DNA of 64,000 bases from Imperialibacter roseus. GTDB taxonomy: Bacteria > Bacteroidota > Bacteroidia > Cytophagales > Cyclobacteriaceae. The position numbers and the translations under genes are program-made. Location of the stretch: assembly GCF_032999765.1 (NCBI RefSeq), contig NZ_CP136051.1, positions 434,001-498,000 on the forward strand, given 5' to 3'. The notes beneath the pieces were generated by a model. That model saw only the letters and a program-made list of their open reading frames with translations. It searched no databases and was not told the DNA's origin. Below, in pieces: positions 27,341 to 35,240 of this stretch (position 1 is the stretch's first letter; the number at the start of each line of letters is the position of its first letter).

Positions 27341-28486
27341 ATGAAACCCACCAATTTTTTTATTGTTTCCACTTGCCTGCTGTTTAGTTCCTGCGCCGGA
27401 GAAGTGGCTCCAGGCCCTGAGGTGTCGGATTGCAACACGAGTGCCTATGAAGTGCCGAATGCGACTTTTTATGAATCATTGCTTAAAGAATACTGGATTG
27501 AAACTGGTAGTCCGGGTGTGGTGGCCATGATCAGCCAACCCGGGAATACCTGGGCTGGGGCCGTTGGGCAAGCCGACCTGGAAAATGGTACTGCTATGCA
27601 GACTTGCCACCAGTTTCAGATCGGCAGTATTTCCAAGATGTTTACTGCCGCCACAGTGCTGTTGCTCCAGGAGGAAGGAAAAATTGACATCGACGAAAAG
27701 GTGAGCACCTATTTGCCGCAGCTGAAAGGCAACATTGAACATGTTGACAGAATGACGGTGAGGCAGCTATTGAATCATACGGCTGGTGTACCAGATTACT
27801 ACTACATGCAAGCGTATACTTTTGACATGATGAACGACCCGTCGTCGATCAAGCGCTCGGCAAACGAGGCATTGCGGAAGTATAACTACGGCAAGAAGGC
27901 GGACTTTTTTCCGGGCGAGGGGTGGAACTACAGCAATTCGGGTTATGTGATGCTGGGTTGGATAATTGCGGAGGTAACCAAAAAGCCGTTTGAAGCTGTA
28001 GTAAAAGAGAAAGTGATTGACCCTGTCGGTTTGACGGATACTTACATGGTTGACTTTAGGAACCCCCGCCGGGCTAAGAACTATGTTGACCTGAGTGGCA
28101 AGGGAGTGCTGATTGAATCGTCGAAATATGATGATGGCGTGATAGGCACCCCGGAAGGCGGCGTGGTGAGCACCGTGCAAGACCTGACTGCGTTTGCCCG
28201 TGGGCTCTTCGCCGGAGCATTGCTGACAGCTGAGTCGCTCAGCGAGATGATGTTTGTTCCTTGCGGACCGGATGCTATTGACGAAGGGGTTTGCGGATAC
28301 ACCCTTGGGTTGAGCTACTGGAAGAATACTGCCTATGGCGACGCTTTTGGGCACAGCGGTGGCGAAGTGGGCATGGAATCGCTCTTGCTTTTTTTTGTTG
28401 AACACGACGCCGTTGGGGTGTTTTTCAGAAACCGAAATGGCCCTTCGAGAAAGCAGTTTCTTTTCGATATGTTGTTGAAAGAATAA
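27341..28486 (+). CDS. Class C beta-lactamase-family serine hydrolase, lipoprotein
   Basis: A 381-residue protein with a lipobox FSSC (Cys 18). The nucleophile motif S-x-x-K is SISK at 96-99, the second motif Tyr-Ser-Asn lies in NYSNSGYVMLGW, and the third is HSGG in AFGHSGGEVGME (replacing K-T-G, as is usual in esterase/peptidase members). This group covers D-aminopeptidases, esterases and penicillin-binding enzymes; true beta-lactamase activity is not implied. It follows the small barrel gene by 9 nt and ends at a strong terminator. Confidence 0.9.
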   Translation: MKPTNFFIVSTCLLFSSCAGEVAPGPEVSDCNTSAYEVPNATFYESLLKEYWIETGSPGVVAMISQPGNTWAGAVGQADLENGTAMQTCHQFQIGSISKMFTAATVLLLQEEGKIDIDEKVSTYLPQLKGNIEHVDRMTVRQLLNHTAGVPDYYYMQAYTFDMMNDPSSIKRSANEALRKYNYGKKADFFPGEGWNYSNSGYVMLGWIIAEVTKKPFEAVVKEKVIDPVGLTDTYMVDFRNPRRAKNYVDLSGKGVLIESSKYDDGVIGTPEGGVVSTVQDLTAFARGLFAGALLTAESLSEMMFVPCGPDAIDEGVCGYTLGLSYWKNTAYGDAFGHSGGEVGMESLLLFFVEHDAVGVFFRNRNGPSRKQFLFDMLLKE

Positions 28487-28524
28487 AAAAGCTGGTCCTC
28501 AGAGTATCGGGGGCCAGCTTTTCA
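28487..28524 (+). terminator. Terminator after the serine hydrolase gene
   Basis: AAAAGCTGG (28487-28495) and CCAGCTTTT (28514-28522) pair over 9 bases; inner CC/GG bases extend the stem. The right arm ends in T, and the left arm begins with A, so the stem could also serve the convergent NUDIX gene. Confidence 0.8.
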
Positions 28525-28537
28525 TCGTATTCAGTCC

Positions 28538-28981
28538 CTATATGTAATTGTAGAGCAGATGTACCTTGAATGTGGAGTGTTCTACTTTCAATTCCTCAAA
28601 AAACCGCCTCGTAAACCCACCCAGGTCATAGCTTTCAATTTCTTCCAGTAGCACCCATTCAAACTCCTCTGCTTCGTCGTTCAAAACCACGTGCGAGGAG
28701 TTGGTTTTGCAAAGGAAGTCGATAAATATAAAGTGCCTTTGGGCTTCAAATGTGTCGCTGTAAACGGCTTCCTGCAGGCTGATGAGTTGGATGTCAAAGA
28801 TCTCGAGGCCAGTTTCCTCCTTTACCTCACGAATCAATGCATCTTCCATTTTTTCGCCCAGCTCTATGTGACCGCCGGGGAAAACATATTTGTCTCCCCA
28901 TTTCTTTGACTTACATAGCAAGACTTTGTTCTCGGGGTTGAAAATAATGGCACCGACTGTTGGTTCGGGGTATTGTTTCAT
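28538..28981 (-). CDS. NUDIX hydrolase
   Basis: A 147-residue NUDIX protein. The box GGHIELGEKMEDALIREVKE followed by ETGLEI fits G-x5-E-x7-R-E-U-x-E-E-x-G-U. The start PEPTVGAIIFNPENKVLLCKSKKWGDKYVFPGGHIELGE is that of the MutT/ADP-ribose-type group; the substrate (a nucleoside diphosphate linked to X) is not determined. The ATG at 28981 is chosen; an upstream start at 29014 would lie next to a 10-bp palindrome. Cytoplasmic. Confidence 0.88.
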   Translation of the reverse strand: MKQYPEPTVGAIIFNPENKVLLCKSKKWGDKYVFPGGHIELGEKMEDALIREVKEETGLEIFDIQLISLQEAVYSDTFEAQRHFIFIDFLCKTNSSHVVLNDEAEEFEWVLLEEIESYDLGGFTRRFFEELKVEHSTFKVHLLYNYI

Positions 28982-29002
28982 GCTTGAATTACTTGTAACG
29001 AA

Positions 29003-29030
29003 TTGTGCCCACATATGATAGTGGGCACAA
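29003..29030. promoter_or_regulatory. 10-bp perfect inverted repeat upstream of the NUDIX gene
   Basis: TTGTGCCCAC (29003-29012), 8 bases, then GTGGGCACAA (29021-29030). It is 22 nt before the NUDIX ATG at 28981 and 72 nt past the M56 stop. It may be an operator, an RNA hairpin in the leader, or a weak terminator of the M56 gene; no T-run follows on the minus strand. Confidence 0.5.
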
Positions 29031-29101
29031 AGTCAAGTTAAGCAAAAAACAACAATCTCTTCTCTATTATCAGGGAGACACTATGTTTTTAACGGGTAGC
29101 A

Positions 29102-30628
29102 TTAAAAGGCTATTTCCTCTGTCTTATACCCCACAAAGGAAACAGCCAGGGCTCCACTTTTGCTTTCGGTCACGAGCCTGAAAGACCCGTCAAGGTCGGA
29201 CACGGTGCCTGAAGTTGTGCCTGTCAGGATGATGCTTGCGCCGGGAATTTCTTCGCCATCTTCTGTTGCCACTACCCCGGTGATTACAGTCTGGCTACCA
29301 TTTTGCTCCGACTTCTTGATGGTAACCTTCAATGGCTCGCCGACAATGGTTGGTGTGGCTGGTACTTCCAACTCGACATTGCCATCCAGTGTGAAGAAGA
29401 CTGGTAAAATCATTCGAGTGCGCACTTTTTTACCTCGTTGCAGTGCGGGTGTCCACTCCGGAGAAGAGGTGACCACCCGTATGGCTTCTTCGTCGCAGCC
29501 ACTACCAATTCCTTTTATCACTTTGGCGTCCGACACTGTTCCGTTCTTGTTTACAACAAACTCGACAAACACTTTTCCCTCCGTTCCAGCGGCTTTAGCC
29601 TGAGGAGGATAAGTGAGATTGGTACTGAAATATTTGTAGAGGTTGTTCATGCCACCGGGAAAGGCAGGCAGCTCTTCCACCACTGTAAAGATTTCTTTGG
29701 CAGCATCATCTGCAGCCACTTCGATCTCTCTAACTGGTTCATTACCAGATTGCTGTTCGCAGGAAACGAAAAAAAAGAACAATAGCCCAACGGGGGCTGT
29801 GGCGGCAAGCTTCCACCACCTTACTTTTAATTTATCAGACTTGATCATGGCAATTCTTTTTAATGTTAAAGATTTATTGAAGTGATTCGCTATGTGGTAG
29901 CCGGCTCCGTTCAGAGCCAGCCTGGCAATAAGGCTGCAGTACACCTGCTCTTCCCCTTCCCTTACCGACAACTCGTCGGCTCGGTACTCATGAGCTTCTA
30001 CAAGGGCATTTTTTAGCACATAAATGGAAGGATTGAACCAGAATAGGATTCGCAGGAGTTCTACAAAAAGAATGTCGAGACTATGCCATTCTTTATAATG
30101 CACTAGTTCGTGTGCAATTATTTTGTTTTTAGCGTTCTCATTGAGATCACCTAGCTGCCCGATGAAGACAAGGTTGAAGAAAGAAAAGGCATAGTCGGTG
30201 CTATCCACCTCGTAAACTTTCACTGGCCCAATATTTTTGACAAAACGGCCGGTAGAGCTTTGTTTCAGCAGAGCAGTTATTCTTAATATAAACTGAATGA
30301 GAAGTACTGCCACTACGACCCAGTACAGCCAAAAGCAGATGGTCAGAAGGCTGATAGATTCGGGAGTCGCTGGCGTAGAGGCTTTTTCTGCCGTCAGCAG
30401 AATGGCAGGCAGATAATATCCATTGATGCTCATCTGATTGGTTGCCAGCGAGCTAAAGACTGTACTGAACGACAGCAATGGCAAGAACGCCGCCGCCGCT
30501 ATCATGCCGAGTAGCAGTAGGCGCTTTAAAAGAAATGTTTGCTCTTTTTGCAGGAGGACAAGGTAGGCCAGTCCAAATAGCAGCAGGCCAATGTTTGCTT
30601 CGATCAGGTATGACTGATAATTGTTCAT
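29102..30628 (-). CDS. BlaR1-type M56 peptidase fused to TonB-C and carboxypeptidase-regulatory-like domains
   Basis: A 508-residue membrane protein. Four helices lie in the first 300 residues (about 7-27, 35-55, 93-118 and 270-290). The zinc-peptidase motif HELVH is at 173-177 with E-A-H-E-Y-R-A-D-E downstream. Outside this core is a periplasmic TonB C-terminal-like domain (about 320-415: LPAFPGGMNNLYKYFSTNL, then KGIGSGCDEEAIRVV), and the last ~65 residues form a carboxypeptidase-D regulatory-like module (EEIPGASIILTGTTSGTVSD, SFVGYKTEEIAF). M56 proteins act as antirepressors by leading to BlaI cleavage. The gene overlaps the BlaI stop by 4 nt. Confidence 0.88.
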   Translation of the reverse strand: MNNYQSYLIEANIGLLLFGLAYLVLLQKEQTFLLKRLLLLGMIAAAAFLPLLSFSTVFSSLATNQMSINGYYLPAILLTAEKASTPATPESISLLTICFWLYWVVVAVLLIQFILRITALLKQSSTGRFVKNIGPVKVYEVDSTDYAFSFFNLVFIGQLGDLNENAKNKIIAHELVHYKEWHSLDILFVELLRILFWFNPSIYVLKNALVEAHEYRADELSVREGEEQVYCSLIARLALNGAGYHIANHFNKSLTLKRIAMIKSDKLKVRWWKLAATAPVGLLFFFFVSCEQQSGNEPVREIEVAADDAAKEIFTVVEELPAFPGGMNNLYKYFSTNLTYPPQAKAAGTEGKVFVEFVVNKNGTVSDAKVIKGIGSGCDEEAIRVVTSSPEWTPALQRGKKVRTRMILPVFFTLDGNVELEVPATPTIVGEPLKVTIKKSEQNGSQTVITGVVATEDGEEIPGASIILTGTTSGTVSDLDGSFRLVTESKSGALAVSFVGYKTEEIAF

Positions 30629-30987
30629 TCTTGTTGTTTTTTTACTTCTTCCATCAATTTTTCGATTTCTTCTTCTGAAAAGTTGTTTTCCTTCACGAAG
30701 AAGGATACCAGGCCTTCAAATGACCCGTTGAAATACCCTTTTAGAAAGTTGTTCAGGTAGAAGACGGTGTATCTTTCTTTGCTGATAATAGGGTAGTACT
30801 CATGTGTTTTGCCATAGGCTTTGTGATCGAGAAAGCCTTTTTTTTCCAAAATTCTCACCGTCGTCAAAACGGAATTGTAAGCCGGTTTTGGATCGGGCAT
30901 TTTCTCCAACACGTCTTTTACCAAGCCCTTTTTTAAGGCCCAGAATATTTTCATTATCTGCTCTTCTACTCTCGCTAATTCCTTCAT
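30625..30987 (-). CDS. BlaI/MecI/CopY-family repressor (first copy)
   Basis: A 120-residue winged-helix repressor. It starts KELARVEEQIMKIFWALKKG, the usual helix 1, with KPAYNSVLTTVRILEKKGFLDHK as the recognition helix and wing start. The dimerisation part ends LMEEVKKQQE. It overlaps the M56 gene downstream by 4 nt (ATGA type), the normal repressor/sensor-protease pair. A 20-bp palindrome sits 30-50 nt upstream and is its likely autoregulatory operator. Confidence 0.92.
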   Translation of the reverse strand: MKELARVEEQIMKIFWALKKGLVKDVLEKMPDPKPAYNSVLTTVRILEKKGFLDHKAYGKTHEYYPIISKERYTVFYLNNFLKGYFNGSFEGLVSFFVKENNFSEEEIEKLMEEVKKQQE

Positions 30988-30997
30988 GCTAAATTTT

Positions 30998-31037
30998 AAA
31001 ACTAATTAATTAAGAATAAAACTAATCGATTAGTTTT
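30998..31037. promoter_or_regulatory. BlaI operator pair, AAAACTAAT type
   Basis: A perfect 20-bp palindrome, AAAACTAATCGATTAGTTTT, lies at 31018-31037. Exactly 20 bases before it, at 30998-31014, is a partial copy that starts with the same AAAACTAAT. Both are within 50 nt of the BlaI start. A TTTG-ended -7-like box on the minus strand (near 31044-31051) lies just upstream of the palindrome, so bound repressor would cover the transcription start. Confidence 0.75.
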
Positions 31038-31084
31038 TAAGTTCAAATAGTAAAGTGTAAATATTTTTTCGGTGGGTAAAAGCA

Positions 31085-31110
31085 AAAAAGGCACCCCAAT
31101 CGGGATGCCT
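31085..31110 (-). terminator. Terminator of fabF
   Basis: On the minus strand GGCATCCC, loop GATT and GGGGTGCC are followed by six T. It lies about 26 nt past the fabF stop. Confidence 0.85.
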
Positions 31111-31135
31111 TCAAATTTTCGAGTGCTCTAGTTTA

Positions 31136-32392
31136 CTAGCTGAACCTTTTCAAAATCACCGTTGCATTGTGCCCCCCAAATCCGAAAGTGTTACTCATCA
31201 CATAGTCCACTTTCCTGGATTGCGCCTTGCCTACTGTGAGGTTCAGGCCTTGCGGTAAGCCGGGATCGAGGTTTTGGATGTTGATTGTGGGTGGCACGAG
31301 TTGTTTTTGAATGGCCATGATTCCTGCCAGTGCCTCGATAGCTCCAGCGCCACCAAGTGCATGCCCTGTCATAGATTTGGTAGAGCTGATGTTCATCTTA
31401 CTGGTGTGTTCTCCAAAAACGGAAACAATACCCCTCAGTTCACTTGGGTCTCCCACGCCGGTTGAGGTTCCGTGCGTATTGATATAGTCGATGGCCTCAG
31501 GGCCTATCTCGGCATCTTCCAGCGCTGCCCTCATGCCCAGAGCGGCTCCTTCGCCTTCGGGGTGGGTGGCTGTGAGGTGGTAGGCATCGGCCGACATGCC
31601 ACCGCCTACGATTTCTGCATAGATTTTTGCTCCACGCATCGTGGCATGTTCCAGGCTTTCCAGAATAAGAGCTCCTGCTCCCTCGCCGATGACGAATCCG
31701 TCACGGTCGGTGTCATAAGGGCGACTGGCTGTTTCAGGGCTTTCGTTTCTGGTCGAGAGCGCCTTCATGGCACCAAAGCCACCTACACCAGTTTCGTTGA
31801 TTGCAGCTTCTGAACCACCGGTAACAAACGCCACCGCTTTGCCCCACCGGATGTAGTTGAAGGCGTCAATAAGAGCTGTGTTGGAACTTGCGCACGCTGA
31901 AACGGTAGTGAAGTTTGGCCCCCGAAGTCCATTTCTAATAGAAATGATACCGGAGGCGATGTCGACAATCATTTTCGGAACTAAAAATGGATTGAACCTT
32001 GGCGTGCCATCGCCAAGAGCGAATTCTGAGATATTCTCCTGTAACGTGAGCAGTCCGCCGTTTCCGGATGCCCAGATTACTCCCACTTTGTCTTTGTTGA
32101 GGTCGGAGAATGCAAGAATGCCTGAATCGGCGAGGGCTTGCTCGGATGCGGCAATGGCATATTGAGAAAACAGGTCATTCCTCCGAACCTCATTTTTGTC
32201 CATATACTGTAAGGGGTCAAAACCTTTGACCTCGCAGGCAAAACGAGTCTTGAATTTTGATGCATCAAAACGTGTAATGTTGGCAGCGCCAGACTTTCCG
32301 GCGGCCAGGCCGTCCCAGAATTCTTTGACCGTATTTCCAAGCGGGGTGATGGCTCCAAGGCCTGTAATAACTACTCTATGAGGCTGTTGCAT
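31136..32392 (-). CDS. fabF: Beta-ketoacyl-ACP synthase II-type enzyme
   Basis: A 418-residue condensing enzyme of full KAS II length. The Cys nucleophile is C167 in TVSACASSNTALIDAF. The two active-site His are in NTHGTSTGVGD and MTGHALGGAGA, and the end NTFGFGGHNATVILKRF is standard. It joins malonyl-ACP to acyl-ACP in chain elongation. There is no acpP or other fab gene here; instead it lies 36 nt after a TetR gene on the same strand. This may be a second, regulated FabF rather than the housekeeping one. Confidence 0.9.
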   Translation of the reverse strand: MQQPHRVVITGLGAITPLGNTVKEFWDGLAAGKSGAANITRFDASKFKTRFACEVKGFDPLQYMDKNEVRRNDLFSQYAIAASEQALADSGILAFSDLNKDKVGVIWASGNGGLLTLQENISEFALGDGTPRFNPFLVPKMIVDIASGIISIRNGLRGPNFTTVSACASSNTALIDAFNYIRWGKAVAFVTGGSEAAINETGVGGFGAMKALSTRNESPETASRPYDTDRDGFVIGEGAGALILESLEHATMRGAKIYAEIVGGGMSADAYHLTATHPEGEGAALGMRAALEDAEIGPEAIDYINTHGTSTGVGDPSELRGIVSVFGEHTSKMNISSTKSMTGHALGGAGAIEALAGIMAIQKQLVPPTINIQNLDPGLPQGLNLTVGKAQSRKVDYVMSNTFGFGGHNATVILKRFS

Positions 32393-32428
32393 GGTTGTAT
32401 GTAAGCGTTAATATTTATTTCAGATGGT

Positions 32429-32995
32429 TTATTTGTTTAATCCCAAATCGGTTTTGATGCCCTTGATCAAATCACTGAAAGTTTCATTTCCCATGAGCCT
32501 GGCTATTTGCACGCCCGCCGCCAGGTTGGTAATGATCATTGTTGCTTTCGTTTCGGGTTTCATGTCGAACGCAAACATACCTTCAGCTTTCCCCATTGCC
32601 AAAAGATTGGTGACCCAGTCATGAATAAGGCGGGTTAGGCCCTTCATCACATTCGTCATATTCTCCGGCAACCCGTAGAATTCAACACTGATGGCACCCA
32701 CCAGGCAGACTTTGTCATTTTCTGAGTTTATTGAATAGGTTTGAATGAAGGCATCCAGTTGTTCCTCAAGCGACAATGAGGCGGTTTCTTCCTTAAAGTC
32801 TTTGAACCGCTGTATGGCGCTCCTGATTACTTCAAGGCCCAGCACTTCTTTGGTAGGGAAGTGATAGTGAACAGCCGCATTTTTCACACCCAAGGTATGA
32901 GATATCTCATGGTAGCTAAAGGAGTTGTATCCTTTGCTGCGGATGAGCTCTTCAGCCAAATCCAGTATCTGCTGACGTGTATCAAGGCGTGCCAC
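32429..32995 (-). CDS. TetR/AcrR-family regulator
   Basis: A 188-residue regulator. The N-terminal HTH is clear: TRQQILDLAEELIRSKGYNSFSYHEISHTLGVKNAAVHYHFPTKEVL (in two halves, residues about 6-52). The start codon is GTG; an in-frame ATG upstream at 33037 is blocked by a stop. An 18-bp palindrome lies 11 nt before the start. The gene is followed by fabF, so the regulator probably controls itself and fabF. The C-terminal ligand domain gives no hint of the inducer. Confidence 0.9.
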   Translation of the reverse strand: MARLDTRQQILDLAEELIRSKGYNSFSYHEISHTLGVKNAAVHYHFPTKEVLGLEVIRSAIQRFKDFKEETASLSLEEQLDAFIQTYSINSENDKVCLVGAISVEFYGLPENMTNVMKGLTRLIHDWVTNLLAMGKAEGMFAFDMKPETKATMIITNLAAGVQIARLMGNETFSDLIKGIKTDLGLNK

Positions 32996-33006
32996 AGCGC
33001 AAACTT

Positions 33007-33024
33007 ACTTACTAATTAGTAAGT
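33007..33024. promoter_or_regulatory. TetR operator palindrome
   Basis: ACTTACTAATTAGTAAGT is a perfect 18-bp dyad that ends 11 nt from the GTG start of the TetR gene. Size, symmetry and location are those of an autoregulatory TetR operator. Confidence 0.75.
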
Positions 33025-33117
33025 TTACAAGTATCATGCTGTTGATGGGAGATAGTTAGTTTTTTTATTAGCGAGATTTAGATCTTCCGAGAGGAAGACG
33101 ATTGTCAAATCAAATTT

Positions 33118-33387
33118 TTAAAGATTACCTTGGTCAAGCCGTTTTTTGATATCGACTATCTCCTTTTTTATCACGCTTAAGTCATTCTCTAATGCGTCTT
33201 CCACTGCTATAAAGCCCACTTCTACTTTTTTTGAGAACCGTTCCATAGCCTCAATGGTCAGCTGTGAAGTTTCCTGAATTTTCTTTTGCAAGGAATCATT
33301 ATTCAATTGGAGTTGATTTTCTAGTTCGATAAACCCCACCTTCATCTCATTCCTTAGTCTTCCGATTTCATTCAGTGCTTTATCCAT
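33118..33387 (-). CDS. Small coiled-coil protein, unknown function
   Basis: An 89-residue charged protein predicted to be almost all helix, with heptad-like Leu/Ile spacing. It holds two similar stretches, MKVGFIELENQL (about 15-26) and VEVGFIAVEDAL (about 55-66), that look like an internal repeat. No leader or known motif. It resembles short 'tail-fibre-like' or SlyX-like coiled coils only in general character. It stands 66 nt upstream of nothing obvious on its strand and may be monocistronic. Confidence 0.6.
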   Translation of the reverse strand: MDKALNEIGRLRNEMKVGFIELENQLQLNNDSLQKKIQETSQLTIEAMERFSKKVEVGFIAVEDALENDLSVIKKEIVDIKKRLDQGNL

Positions 33388-33453
33388 GACTTTGTGATTT
33401 CTATTTCAAATATAACAGAAAACGATTTACGAAAAGTCGACATTAACCTAAAT

Positions 33454-35031
33454 TCAATCGAGAAAGCCCTTCCTGAGCACCCTTCCAGCCCCTGTTTTTA
33501 TTGAGCCATCGGGTTTTACAGAAATAATTCCATTAACAATGACATAACTAATACCTTCCGGATACTGATGCGGATTTTCAAAAGTCGCTTTGTCGGCAAT
33601 GGTCTCGGGGTTGAAGACGACCAGGTCGGCGAAGCTGCCAACTGCGATGCTTCCCCGATTCGTCAGGCCCAGGCGGGCAGCTGGAAGTGAGGTCATTTTT
33701 CGGATGGCTTCCGGCATCGGGATCACTCCCAGTTCCCGGCTATAGTGACCAAGCACCCTGGGAAAAGTGCCATAACTTCTCGGGTGGGGGTGCCCATCGC
33801 CCGGCTCAACCAACGAACCGTCGCTGGCCACCATGGCCATAGGGTGCTGCATAATCCGCTGCACGTCTTCTTCGTTGATGACATGGAAAATGCAGGAGGC
33901 TCCCCCGTTTTCCTGGGCTTTCATGACGAGCTCGGCACCAGTGGAAACGGTGGGCTGGAGGCCTTCCATTTCAGCCCAGTCCTTTAAGGTTTTCCCTTCC
34001 AGCTCTGGCTTCCATTTAACTCGGCCGAATTGTACCCTGTTCAAATCTCCACCTCCTCTGTCGTTGAGGATATTGAATTCCACTCCCGCTTTTATGTCCG
34101 ATCTTGTTTTTTTGTCGTTTAGCCGGATCCTGTACTTTTCAATCCCGCCTTCCATTGCCCATGCAGGAATGAGCACCGAAATCCCTGTTTGGCTGGCAGT
34201 ATATGGATACTGATCCATCATCACGTCGAGGCCAATAGCCCTGGCAGAATCGACCATGGCCAATGTTTTTTTGCTGGCGCCCCACATGGGGAGCCCAATG
34301 GCTTTGTGATGAGTGAGCACAACAGGTATCGTCGCTTCCTGCGCAATTTGAATGGCCTCCTGCACCCCCTCAATCAGTCCAAGGCCTTCTTCTCTCAGAT
34401 GTGAGGTATAGATTCCACCGTACGACGCTGCAACTTTTGATAGCGCAATGACTTCGTCCACTGTTGAAAATGCTCCTGGCAGGTACTTAAGGCCCGTTGA
34501 TATTCCGAAGGCACCCGCCTGCATGGCAGTGTCGATCTGCGCTTTCATGGCGGTGAGTTCTGCCGGGGTAGGTTTCCTGTCCTCCAAACCCATGATGTTG
34601 CTTCTTACGGTGTTATGACCCACAAGGTAGGCGACATTGGGGCCCAATTTGACTTCAGCAAGTGAATCCAAATAGGGTTGAAATGGCCAGGGACTGCGGC
34701 CATCGGGTCCACCCAGGGTGAGCGTGACCCCTTGCCTTAGGTGGGAGGAGGCCGAGGGAATTTGCAGCAGCCGCTCAATATGTGTATGAAGATCGATGAA
34801 ACCAGGAGCAACCGCCAGGCCGGAGGCGTCGATGGTGTCCTTACCGCCGTGTTTTAGCTTTCCAATGGCGGCAATGGTGTCGCCATTGATGGCAATGTCA
34901 CTGAGGATGGGCTCATTGCCGAGGCCGTCGTACACCTGGGCATTGAGAATGACCAGATCGTATGGCATATTTTGCTGACAGCCAGCAAAAAGAGTAACAC
35001 CTGTGAATAGGCCTAATAACAGATATTTCAT
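33454..35031 (-). CDS. N-acyl-D-amino-acid deacylase-like amidohydrolase, lipoprotein
   Basis: A 525-residue amidohydrolase-superfamily enzyme. The ATG at 35031 gives a signal peptide with lipobox FAGC; a longer start at 35076 adds 15 residues without sense. The metal-binding HxH lies in PGFIDLHTHIE, a later TSHLREEG and TIPVVLTHHKAIG give further ligands, and MVASDGSLVEPGDGHPHPRS is the usual D-aminoacylase end of the active site. It should remove acyl groups from N-acyl-D-amino acids or related dipeptides in the periplasm. Alone in its unit. Confidence 0.88.
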   Translation of the reverse strand: MKYLLLGLFTGVTLFAGCQQNMPYDLVILNAQVYDGLGNEPILSDIAINGDTIAAIGKLKHGGKDTIDASGLAVAPGFIDLHTHIERLLQIPSASSHLRQGVTLTLGGPDGRSPWPFQPYLDSLAEVKLGPNVAYLVGHNTVRSNIMGLEDRKPTPAELTAMKAQIDTAMQAGAFGISTGLKYLPGAFSTVDEVIALSKVAASYGGIYTSHLREEGLGLIEGVQEAIQIAQEATIPVVLTHHKAIGLPMWGASKKTLAMVDSARAIGLDVMMDQYPYTASQTGISVLIPAWAMEGGIEKYRIRLNDKKTRSDIKAGVEFNILNDRGGGDLNRVQFGRVKWKPELEGKTLKDWAEMEGLQPTVSTGAELVMKAQENGGASCIFHVINEEDVQRIMQHPMAMVASDGSLVEPGDGHPHPRSYGTFPRVLGHYSRELGVIPMPEAIRKMTSLPAARLGLTNRGSIAVGSFADLVVFNPETIADKATFENPHQYPEGISYVIVNGIISVKPDGSIKTGAGRVLRKGFLD

Positions 35032-35240
35032 AGTGGGTTTGGCTTTTTGATGATAGAAGTTGCAAAAAAAAGGCATTGACTTTAACCAATTCTTATATGA
35101 CTGGAAACTTGGCAGCGGCTAATTTCCCAGAATACCTCGATGATGGCTATTTATCTGATTCTTTTGCCTTATTTTGCCGGAAGCACACCTTCATTTGGCT
35201 TAACTCGTCTTTTTGTTGATTGTGTGTGCATTTGTTAATT

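Noticed and set aside
27341-28486. Antibiotic-resistance beta-lactamase
   Set aside because: Motifs fit the wide class C-like serine hydrolase/esterase group (HSGG instead of KTG), not AmpC specifically, and it is not next to either BlaI system.
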